A stretch of DNA of 64,000 nucleotides from an uncultured Bacteroidota bacterium (lineage in GTDB: Bacteria; Bacteroidota; Bacteroidia; Flavobacteriales; Flavobacteriaceae), in NCBI GenBank assembly GCA_902586905.1, contig CACIJH010000005.1, positions 1 to 64,000 of the forward strand, in the 5' to 3' direction. Positions within the stretch are counted from its first letter, which is position 1. Every line of letters begins with the position of its first letter. Both the position numbers and the translations under genes were made by a program. The notes below the pieces were generated by a model that had not been told where the DNA came from, made no database searches, and was given only the letters and a program-made list of their open reading frames with translations. Of the stretch, positions 56,880-64,000 are shown piece by piece.

Positions 56880-59345
56880 ATGGCAAAAAATTTAGTTATT
56901 GTAGAGTCTCCAGCCAAAGCAAAAACAATTGAAAAATACCTTGGCGCTGACTTCAAAGTTGTGTCCAGTTATGGTCATATTTCAGACCTTCCTGACAAAG
57001 AACTGGGGGTTGATGTTGAGAAAAATTTTATGCCAAAGTACACAGTGTCAAGTGATAAGAAAAAACTTGTATCAGAGTTAAAAACCCTCGCAAAAAAGTC
57101 AAATACTGTATGGCTTGCAAGTGATGAGGATCGAGAAGGAGAAGCGATTGCTTGGCATTTGTCGAATGTACTTGAGTTGCAAAAAGAAAACACAAAACGA
57201 ATTGTTTTTAATGAAATCACAAAAACTGCGATACAACACGCCATTGAACACCCCCGACAAATCGATCAAAACTTAGTCGATGCGCAACAAGCGCGAAGGG
57301 TGTTGGATCGACTTGTGGGGTATGAGCTATCTCCAATCCTTTGGCGCAAAGTACAGGGTGGATTATCTGCTGGGCGTGTGCAATCGGTAACGCTTCGCTT
57401 GGTTGTTGAGCGAGAGCGTGAAATCGAAAATTTTGTTCCTAAAGAAACATTTAAAGTTCAGGCAAATTTCACCACAGCAGAGGGCAGTGCCTTTTCAACC
57501 GAACTATCTAAAACTTTTTCGAGTGAGCAAGAAGCGTTAGATTTTTTAAATCTAAATATTGAGGCTCAGTTTCATATCGATTCTATCGAAAAAAAGCCAG
57601 CCACAAAAGCGCCAGCAGCACCTTTTACGACTTCAACATTGCAACAAGAGGCGTCGAGAAAGCTTGGGTTTTCTGTCAGTAGAACCATGCAAAATGCGCA
57701 ACGATTGTATGAAGCAGGTTTGATTACTTATATGCGAACAGACAGCGTAAACCTTTCAAAACAAGCCTTGGGACAGGCTGCTTCAGTGATTGAAAGCAAC
57801 TATGGGAAACAATATGTACGAACCCATCAGTATGTTACCAAAAAGAAAGGAGCACAAGAAGCGCATGAAGCCATTCGTCCAACTGACTTGACTCGAATGG
57901 AAGCGAATGTAGATTATGATCAAAAGCGACTCTATGATTTGATTTGGAAGCGCACCTTGGCCTCGCAGATGAGTTTGGCAAAACTCGAAAGAACAGTTGC
58001 CAAAATCGTTACAGACAAGCATTCACATGCATTTGTTGCAAGAGGAGAAGTGGTTGTTTTTGATGGATTCTTAAAATTATATTTTGAAGGTGTTGATGAC
58101 CCATCAGATGAAGATCAATCGCTGCTTCCAGCAATGAAAAAGGGTGAGGTTGCACACGCAAAACAAATCAATGCTACACAACGCTTCAGTCGACCTCCTT
58201 ATCGATACTCAGAAGCATCACTGGTCAAAAAATTGGAAGAGCTTGGCATTGGAAGACCATCAACCTATGCACCTACCATATCAACTGTTCTCAATCGTAA
58301 ATATGTTGCCAAAGGCACACACGAAGGAGATCAGCGAGCATACAAACAACTGTTGCTCAAGGATAACAAACTGACAACTGAAAATAAATTTGAAAAAACA
58401 GGCTCCCAAAAAGGCAAACTTGTTCCGACAGATATTGGCTTTTTGGTCAATGACTTTTTGATCAACAACTTCAAGGACATAGTTGATTATGGATTTACGG
58501 CAAGCATCGAACAGGATTTTGATCGAGTTGCAACAGGAAATTCTGAATGGGAGTCCATCATGAAGCAATTTTACTCGAATTTTCATCCAGTTGTAGAAGA
58601 TGTTAAGAAAAATGCTACACGAGAAACAGGACAGCGAATTTTGGGAACAGATCCAAAAACTGGTCGTCAATTGAGCGTTCGCCTTGGAAAATTTGGCCCA
58701 ATGGCACAGATAGGTACCGTTGACGATGAAGAAAAGCCATTGTTTGCTTCAATTCCAGATACACTTAGTTTAGGTAAAATTACTTTCGAAGAAGCTTTAG
58801 ACTTGTTTAAACTGCCTGCAACGATTGGCGAATATGAGGGATTGCCTGTGCAAGCCAACAATGGTCGTTATGGGTCATACGTGCTTCACAACAAGGTATT
58901 TGTTTCTCTGCCAAAAGGCACAGACCCACTCACAGTGACGTTGGAACAAGCCATCGAGTGCATTGAACAAAAACGAAAAGACGATGCACCAATCGCAACC
59001 TATGAAGGTCAGGGTGTCACCAAAGGCAAGGGCCGATTTGGACCCTTTATCAAGTGGAATGGGTGGTTTATCAACGTGTCAAAGCAATATGATTTTGATG
59101 ATCTTTCAGCAAAAGATATCGAAGAACTCATAGAAGCAAAGAAGAAAAAAGAAGCAGAGCGAATTGTCCAGGTTTGGGAAGAAGAGGGCATTCGAATCGA
59201 AAAAGCAAGGTGGGGGAGGCATAACCTCATCAAAGGAAAAACGAAGGTTGAGCTCAACAAAACAATAGACGCAGCCAATATGACCCTTGATGAAGCCGAA
59301 GCGATGTTGAGCAAAAAGAAGCCCGCAAAAAAGAAAAAAAAATAA
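56880..59345 (+). CDS. topA: DNA topoisomerase I
   Basis: Type IA topoisomerase relaxing negative supercoils, 821 residues from ATG 56880 (MAKNLVIVESPAKAKTIEKY). The TOPRIM domain has the catalytic Glu in VESPAKAK and the DxDxE-type motif WLASDEDREGEAIAWHL. The nucleophile Tyr lies in GLITYMRTDSVNLS near 285. The C-terminus has three short repeat domains (QLSVRLGKFGPMAQIG, NNGRYGSYVLHN, GKGRFGPFIKWNG) in place of zinc fingers, and a lysine tail. Topo I without zinc ribbons but with these repeats is usual in Bacteroidota. First gene of a rightward run with the arginase-fold gene and gldKLM. Confidence 0.96.
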   Translation: MAKNLVIVESPAKAKTIEKYLGADFKVVSSYGHISDLPDKELGVDVEKNFMPKYTVSSDKKKLVSELKTLAKKSNTVWLASDEDREGEAIAWHLSNVLELQKENTKRIVFNEITKTAIQHAIEHPRQIDQNLVDAQQARRVLDRLVGYELSPILWRKVQGGLSAGRVQSVTLRLVVEREREIENFVPKETFKVQANFTTAEGSAFSTELSKTFSSEQEALDFLNLNIEAQFHIDSIEKKPATKAPAAPFTTSTLQQEASRKLGFSVSRTMQNAQRLYEAGLITYMRTDSVNLSKQALGQAASVIESNYGKQYVRTHQYVTKKKGAQEAHEAIRPTDLTRMEANVDYDQKRLYDLIWKRTLASQMSLAKLERTVAKIVTDKHSHAFVARGEVVVFDGFLKLYFEGVDDPSDEDQSLLPAMKKGEVAHAKQINATQRFSRPPYRYSEASLVKKLEELGIGRPSTYAPTISTVLNRKYVAKGTHEGDQRAYKQLLLKDNKLTTENKFEKTGSQKGKLVPTDIGFLVNDFLINNFKDIVDYGFTASIEQDFDRVATGNSEWESIMKQFYSNFHPVVEDVKKNATRETGQRILGTDPKTGRQLSVRLGKFGPMAQIGTVDDEEKPLFASIPDTLSLGKITFEEALDLFKLPATIGEYEGLPVQANNGRYGSYVLHNKVFVSLPKGTDPLTVTLEQAIECIEQKRKDDAPIATYEGQGVTKGKGRFGPFIKWNGWFINVSKQYDFDDLSAKDIEELIEAKKKKEAERIVQVWEEEGIRIEKARWGRHNLIKGKTKVELNKTIDAANMTLDEAEAMLSKKKPAKKKKK

Positions 59346-59348
59346 CAA

Positions 59349-60494
59349 ATGGCGATTGAGTTTCTTATTCCTGTTTCTGAAGAAGTTTTATCACTTCGAA
59401 CCACTTCAGAGCCACAGACATTGGGGAATAAAATTAAAATTCACACTGAAACAGGAGGGATTCCGAGCTTCAAAAACAACAGAATCGCTATTGTAGGCGT
59501 TCATGAAACAAGATCCATAGGTCAGCCCCATCAGCGCAAACAAAACCTAACAGGCATTCGTAAAGCCCTCTACAGCTTATATATTGGAAACTGGAGCTAC
59601 AGTATCATCGATCTTGGAGATGTCCCCATTGGTGATAAGGAAAGTGACTCAATGAAGGTGCTGCACGATATCGCAAAAGAAATGTATCAGCGCAACATAC
59701 TGCTGATCGCTTTTGGTGGCAGCCAGAAAAATACCCTTGGCCTTTGTAGTGTGTATAACGAACTGGAGGTTTATTACAATTTAACATCGATAGATTATAA
59801 ATTTGACTTTGGTGGCGATGGCAATCTCATTTCGCCAGATTCCTATATGTCAAAGCTCATTGCAAACCGACCCAATTATATGTCGAATTTCTGTAATCTG
59901 GGGTATCAGAGTTATATGGTAGCTCAAGATGAAATTGACCTAATGGATCGTTTGTATTTTGAGTCCTTTCGCCTAGGTGCATTGACGCCCGACCTCAGAG
60001 TTGTAGAACCTCTGATGCGTGACTCTGATATCGTTTCAATGGACATGACATCAGTCAAATCCAACGAGCTTCAAGGTGGATTGACACAAGTTAATGGATT
60101 TACAGCACAACAATTTTGTGCATTGGGGCGTTATGTTGGTATCAGCGATAGGGTTCGATTTGTAGGGATACAGAATATTCCAGACACCAGTGCCGCTGCG
60201 AATTTGACAGCTCAAACAATGTGGTATATCATCGAGGGTATGCATTTTAGAGTGAATGAATATCCTTTTTCAACAAAGGAAAATTGTGTAAAGTATGTCG
60301 TTTCGTGTGATAACCAAGAGTTGGTTTTTTATCAAAGTTCGGTGAGTAAACGCTGGTGGTTGGAAGTACAAGCAGAACAGGACTCTAATCAGGAAATCAG
60401 GTTGATTTCATGCGCTAAAAATGATTTTTATACAGCAGAAAAAGGGGTAATTCCTGAGCGTTGGTGGAAGGCCATTCGACGTAGTATAATTTAA
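59349..60494 (+). CDS. Arginase/formimidoylglutamase-fold protein with degenerate metal site
   Basis: A 381-residue protein of the ureohydrolase (arginase/agmatinase/formimidoylglutamase) superfamily. The fold is recognisable from RIAIVGVHETR, GNWSYSIIDLGDVP, LLIAFGGSQKNTLGL, YKFDFGGDGN and IVSMDMTSVKSNELQGGL. Active members bind two Mn ions through His in GG.H, Asp-His-Asp and D.D..DP. Here these read GGSQ (His to Gln, near 125), DYKFD (His to Lys) and DMTSVK (second and third Asp lost). Metal catalysis therefore seems unlikely. It follows topA by 3 nt and precedes gldK, a neighbourhood I recall from other flavobacteria, where the protein is often labelled formimidoylglutamase. Role unknown; a non-enzymatic link to the type IX system is possible but unproven. 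Confidence 0.8.
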   Translation: MAIEFLIPVSEEVLSLRTTSEPQTLGNKIKIHTETGGIPSFKNNRIAIVGVHETRSIGQPHQRKQNLTGIRKALYSLYIGNWSYSIIDLGDVPIGDKESDSMKVLHDIAKEMYQRNILLIAFGGSQKNTLGLCSVYNELEVYYNLTSIDYKFDFGGDGNLISPDSYMSKLIANRPNYMSNFCNLGYQSYMVAQDEIDLMDRLYFESFRLGALTPDLRVVEPLMRDSDIVSMDMTSVKSNELQGGLTQVNGFTAQQFCALGRYVGISDRVRFVGIQNIPDTSAAANLTAQTMWYIIEGMHFRVNEYPFSTKENCVKYVVSCDNQELVFYQSSVSKRWWLEVQAEQDSNQEIRLISCAKNDFYTAEKGVIPERWWKAIRRSII

Positions 60495-60549
60495 AATGTA
60501 TATTTTTGTCAACAGTATTGTTAATAAATATCTTAATTTCGCATACGTA

Positions 60550-62178
60550 ATGAGAAGTATAACCGCATTACTTGCTTTATTAATTTTGGCCTTGAGTTGT
60601 GGAAAACGCGATCAGGGCGAGTTAATTGGAGTTAAGACAAAAAAGTTTATCAAGGTAAACCCACATGGGATGGTTGAAATCCCTGGTGGGTCTTTTATTA
60701 TGGGTTCTTCCGACGAGGATATCATTGATGCGCAAAACGATATCACTCGAACCATGACTGTCCGAACCTTCTACATGGACGAAACCGAAATTACCAATCG
60801 AGAGTATATGCAGTTTATCGAATGGGTGAAAGACTCAATCGTGAGAACCAAACTCGCAGAAAAAGCAGTTTATGTAGCACTAGGAGTTACGCAAGACAAC
60901 ACTAAGGATTTTAAAGATGTAGAGCAAGACTGGTCAGATTTTAATGATCTAGCAGAATCTTTGGTCGATGAAAACTCGGATGGTGTAGGTGAAATTAAAA
61001 TGCCCAACCTTGATGACCTTTCAGATGAAAACGAAAACTTTAGCAGTCCAGAAGATTTCTATACTGCCGAAAAAGGAGAAATACTCACATATTTTCCTGC
61101 CATAGCCGACTATGTTGGTGTTGAAGAATCTGATGGTGACGCTGGCGAAGAGTTTAGTGGACTCAACGGATATCAATTACTTATTCGATACAGAGCCGAA
61201 AACCCTATCGTTTTGTGGTTAAGAGATAGAAATAAGCCTGACGACGAATTTCATAACTATCTCCCCTTAGATAGAGATACTGATATTTTTTGGGAGAGAG
61301 AAGATTACCCTGATGTCCACTATGCAGAAGTGATGGAAGATGAGGTATATCTTCCCGAAGAAGAATGGTATAATGGCGTTCGATCTATTGACACCAAAAT
61401 ATTGGTTTATCGCTATTCAGAATTAAAGACGGATAGTTTGGTCAATGACATGAAGAATCCAAACTTAGTAGATAACATAAATCGTTCTGATTACCTCGTT
61501 CACGACGCTGTTCGCATTTATCCTGATACAACAGTTTGGATCAAAGACTTTAAGTACAGTTACAACGAACCAATGTTTAACGAATATTTTTGGCATCCCG
61601 CTTATGCTGATTATCCAGTAGTGGGTATCAGTTGGAAGCAGGCAAAAGCATTTGCGAATTGGAGAACAAAATACAGGAATGATTATTTAAGAGGAGAAAA
61701 AAATAAAACAACAGTAGGCCAGTTTCGACTGCCAACGGAAGGAGAATGGGAATATGCTGCTCGTGGTGGTAAGCAATCTGCAATTTACCCATGGGGTGGG
61801 CCTTATTTGGTCGACAACCGTGGGGATTTTCTTGCAAACTTTAAACCCAAACGAGGCGATTACTCAGCTGATAACATCGTTTACACTGCTGAGGTAGATT
61901 CCTATGAACCAAATGATTTTGGACTGTACAATATGTCTGGAAATGTAGCTGAATGGACCTCATCACCTTATTACAACGAGAGTTATGAGTTCAACACAAC
62001 TTTTAACCCCGACGTATATATGCCAGGGAATGAAAGAAAAGTAGTGCGAGGAGGCTCATGGAAAGATGTAGCCTACTTCTTAAAAGTTGGAAGTAGAGAT
62101 TACGAATACGCCGACAGTGCAAAGAGTTATATTGGGTTGCGTTTAGTACGTGACTATTTAGGGTCAAATAGTAGATAA
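60550..62178 (+). CDS. gldK: Gliding motility / type IX secretion lipoprotein GldK
   Basis: Outer-membrane lipoprotein which, with GldN, forms the periplasmic ring of the type IX secretion system, 542 residues. Start ATG 60550 gives MRSITALLALLILALSC, a lipoprotein signal with lipobox Cys; a longer open frame from 60496 spoils it. An FGE-sulfatase-type domain is visible: VEIPGGSFIMGSSDED, MDETEITNREYMQFIEW, PVVGISWKQAKAFANWRTKY, FRLPTEGEWEYAARGG, NMSGNVAEWTSSPY and VVRGGSWKD. Residues about 150-330 are an acidic insert typical of GldK. Followed by gldL after 11 nt. A TATTTTTG box at about 60499 might provide a promoter. Confidence 0.95.
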   Translation: MRSITALLALLILALSCGKRDQGELIGVKTKKFIKVNPHGMVEIPGGSFIMGSSDEDIIDAQNDITRTMTVRTFYMDETEITNREYMQFIEWVKDSIVRTKLAEKAVYVALGVTQDNTKDFKDVEQDWSDFNDLAESLVDENSDGVGEIKMPNLDDLSDENENFSSPEDFYTAEKGEILTYFPAIADYVGVEESDGDAGEEFSGLNGYQLLIRYRAENPIVLWLRDRNKPDDEFHNYLPLDRDTDIFWEREDYPDVHYAEVMEDEVYLPEEEWYNGVRSIDTKILVYRYSELKTDSLVNDMKNPNLVDNINRSDYLVHDAVRIYPDTTVWIKDFKYSYNEPMFNEYFWHPAYADYPVVGISWKQAKAFANWRTKYRNDYLRGEKNKTTVGQFRLPTEGEWEYAARGGKQSAIYPWGGPYLVDNRGDFLANFKPKRGDYSADNIVYTAEVDSYEPNDFGLYNMSGNVAEWTSSPYYNESYEFNTTFNPDVYMPGNERKVVRGGSWKDVAYFLKVGSRDYEYADSAKSYIGLRLVRDYLGSNSR

Positions 62179-62189
62179 TTTAAAGAGGA

Positions 62190-62795
62190 ATGAAGAAAAA
62201 GTTTTTTATACCGGAAAAATACTTAGAATTAATTTTTGGATTAGGAGCATCAGTCGTTATTATTGGAGCACTTTTGAAAATTACACACAAGGATTTCATA
62301 TTTAGTGGAAACACATGGCTATCAGCTGGACTCATAACTGAGGCAGTGATTTTTATGATTGCAGGTTTTAGAGGCTATGTTGTCACAACCGAGGATGATG
62401 ATCCTGATGAAGTAAGTCCAGAGGCTGCAATCTCTGACGTTTCTAAAGAAGTAGATGCGCTTAAAGAAGCCTTTGCGTCTGCCACCAACCAAATACAAAA
62501 TTTGACAGGAAGTTTAAAAGCTGCTACAATTGCGGCAGCAACAATTAAGATTCCCGAAAATTTTCAAGTCAATGTTGATGAGCTAAACAATCGCCTTGCT
62601 TCGGCTAGTGTTTCTGTTTCGCAAGTACAGGACGTGTATAGTAACATTGAAAAAAGCTTGGATGGACAGCCTGAAGCACACAGAGACGTTGTTTCTGCAA
62701 GTGATAAGCTTGTTGTGCAACTAGAAGAAATGAACTCTCTTGTGAAGAAGCTAAACGAAAAGTACTCTGCGATTTCAAAAGCAATGGGTAATTAA
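62190..62795 (+). CDS. gldL: Gliding motility / type IX secretion motor protein GldL
   Basis: Inner-membrane part of the proton-driven GldLM motor that powers type IX secretion and gliding, 201 residues. Two membrane helices at about 10-28 (LELIFGLGASVVIIGALLK) and 42-60 (LSAGLITEAVIFMIAGFRGY) are followed by a long, helical cytoplasmic region with a coiled-coil pattern (about 85-200). The Glu in the second helix lies where the conserved proton-path glutamate of GldL is expected. Followed by gldM after 19 nt. Complete. Confidence 0.95.
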   Translation: MKKKFFIPEKYLELIFGLGASVVIIGALLKITHKDFIFSGNTWLSAGLITEAVIFMIAGFRGYVVTTEDDDPDEVSPEAAISDVSKEVDALKEAFASATNQIQNLTGSLKAATIAAATIKIPENFQVNVDELNNRLASASVSVSQVQDVYSNIEKSLDGQPEAHRDVVSASDKLVVQLEEMNSLVKKLNEKYSAISKAMGN

Positions 62796-62814
62796 ATAAT
62801 ATCAACGACAATTA

Positions 62815-64000
62815 ATGGCAGCAGGAAAACAAGATTCTAGGCAGAAAATGATAAACATGATGTATCTCGTGTTTATCGCCATGTTGGCTTTGAATATTAG
62901 TAAGGAGGTGCTCGCCACTTTGGGTATTTTGAATGATGAGATAGAAAATTCGATCCGATCCAAAAGTGAAAAAAGTGAAGTACTTTATGGCTTGTTCAAG
63001 CAAAACGCAGAGAACCCAAGCTATTCATTTACGAAAGAGTGGGCTCCTATCATACAAGATGCCACCAACGAATACTATTCATTTATCCAGGGAATAAAAG
63101 ATACGTTATTACTAGACAAAGACGGGAAAAATAAATATAAAAAATATGTCGTAATCAAAGACGGCCCGAACAAATCAGATACCTTACGCATTACAAATTA
63201 TCAGACGATGGACAAGTCACTCGATCTTGATGATATGTTTTTTGAAGGTAACAACTACGATAGCTTGGGTGTTGTGTTCGTTGACAAATTCAAATCATAT
63301 TCTTCTTTGATGAGTTCTATTATCGATTCTATTGCCTTGCAAGAAAGTCGATTGACTGTAAAAAGAACGCCACACGATTTTTCAATCAGTAAAGATCTAT
63401 TGAGCAGAAGTTTTACTTTTCAGGATTCTGTTGTGAACTCAGAAGGTACGATCCAACCTTATCTTGATTACAACTACAAAGGCTTTCCTAAAATCGCTTC
63501 TCTCTCTAAACTCACAAAATTACAATCTGATGTTCGTGAATTAGAACTTCAAATGGTGGATGCGTTTAACACGAAAATTTTAAGTGATGGTAGTGCTGTA
63601 AACATCAACACCTCGAAGTCGCTATTGAATGCAAAATCAACTTATTTCGTTGGGGAGCGCATCAATGATGCCAAGATACTCATTGGTCGAATTGCAAGTG
63701 ATTTCCAGCCCGACTCGGTTTCGATTAAAATCGATAATCGCCAATTGCGACAGGGGAGAGACTTTACGATCGAAGATGGTGCTATCAACCTAAACCTAGT
63801 CTTCAGTTCTGGTGGGGAAAAGAAAATCACAGGTGATTTATTTTTCTCTGATGCTGATGGAAATCTTGAGCCAATCCCTGTTGAACAAACCTTAGTGGTG
63901 AACAATCGTACTGACTTTTTCATCGAGATTCCACGAATGAATGTGTTGTATCGTGGATTGCCAAACGAAATTCGTGTTATTGATCCTGAAATTCAGCAGA
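62815..64000 (+). CDS. gldM: Gliding motility / type IX secretion protein GldM (3' end beyond window)
   Basis: Partner of GldL: one N-terminal membrane helix inside the GldL pentamer and a long periplasmic arm reaching GldKN. Start ATG 62815 gives MAAGKQDSRQKMINMMYLVF, then IAMLALNISKEVL, the conserved helix. Helical D1 and beta-sandwich domains follow; 395 of roughly 510-520 residues are visible, and the frame is open at the window end. No stop or shift in the visible part. Confidence 0.95.
   Translation, partial: MAAGKQDSRQKMINMMYLVFIAMLALNISKEVLATLGILNDEIENSIRSKSEKSEVLYGLFKQNAENPSYSFTKEWAPIIQDATNEYYSFIQGIKDTLLLDKDGKNKYKKYVVIKDGPNKSDTLRITNYQTMDKSLDLDDMFFEGNNYDSLGVVFVDKFKSYSSLMSSIIDSIALQESRLTVKRTPHDFSISKDLLSRSFTFQDSVVNSEGTIQPYLDYNYKGFPKIASLSKLTKLQSDVRELELQMVDAFNTKILSDGSAVNINTSKSLLNAKSTYFVGERINDAKILIGRIASDFQPDSVSIKIDNRQLRQGRDFTIEDGAINLNLVFSSGGEKKITGDLFFSDADGNLEPIPVEQTLVVNNRTDFFIEIPRMNVLYRGLPNEIRVIDPEIQQ

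Noticed and set aside
60496..60549. Longer start of gldK at ATG 60496.
   Set aside because: It would add 18 residues before a clear lipoprotein signal peptide; ATG 60550 gives the correct lipobox geometry.

Overview
The window is chromosomal DNA from a member of the Bacteroidota, most likely order Flavobacteriales. The evidence is the gliding/type IX secretion genes gldK, gldL and gldM at the right end, a giant surface protein with a type B C-terminal sorting domain paired with a PorP/SprF-like gene, repeated promoter boxes of the Bacteroidota form TTG-N18..23-TAnnTTTG, a class II HMG-CoA reductase, and the order purH-mreB-mreC-mreD-mrdA-rodA. Genus cannot be assigned from the sequence alone.

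Layout. 1-5.6 kb: rpsP (cut by the window edge), dnaE with a built-in proofreading exonuclease domain, trxA and tRNA-Asp. 5.7-27.0 kb: one 20.3-kb gene for a secreted protein of about 6,750 residues, followed with a 4-nt overlap by a PorP/SprF-like gene. 27.0-34.1 kb: a YbdG-like MscS channel, a broken histidine-kinase gene, a GYDIA-family GHMP kinase overlapping HMG-CoA reductase (isoprenoid synthesis), a proton-peptide symporter and a secreted thioredoxin-like protein. 34.0-38.7 kb: leftward cluster surE, small membrane protein, lpxB, NlpC/P60 lipoprotein and a comEC gene split by a TAG codon. 38.8-42.0 kb: tail-specific protease and a lone DppC/OppC-type permease. 42.0-49.0 kb: leftward cell-shape cluster purH-mreBCD-mrdA-rodA. 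49.1-51.5 kb: GAF protein and groESL. 51.6-55.8 kb: leftward operon miaB, sigma-54 activator, lptE, TPR gene, secG. 55.8-56.75 kb: decayed remnants of a SulP transporter joined to a DUF6691/YeeE-type gene. 56.8-64 kb: topA, a degenerate arginase-fold protein, gldK, gldL and gldM (cut by the window edge).

How the genes fit together. GldK, GldL and GldM belong to the type IX secretion and gliding machine. The giant protein carries the type B signal used by that machine, and its PorP/SprF partner is the kind of outer-membrane protein such substrates depend on, so the two loci are probably functionally linked although 33 kb apart. The giant protein is about as long as the SprB adhesin of Flavobacterium johnsoniae but is built mainly from different modules: 20 cysteine-free DUF5011-like repeats in a higher-order pattern, then about 36 cysteine-containing modules, then about 11 modules of a third kind.

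Two points merit attention beyond the giant protein. First, a sigma-54-type -24/-12 match lies just before groES, with an inverted repeat upstream, and a receiver-less sigma-54 activator is encoded in the neighbouring operon. Second, three non-essential genes (sensor kinase, comEC, SulP/DUF6691) carry premature stops or frameshifts while all housekeeping genes are intact. No CRISPR array, insertion sequence or rRNA was seen.
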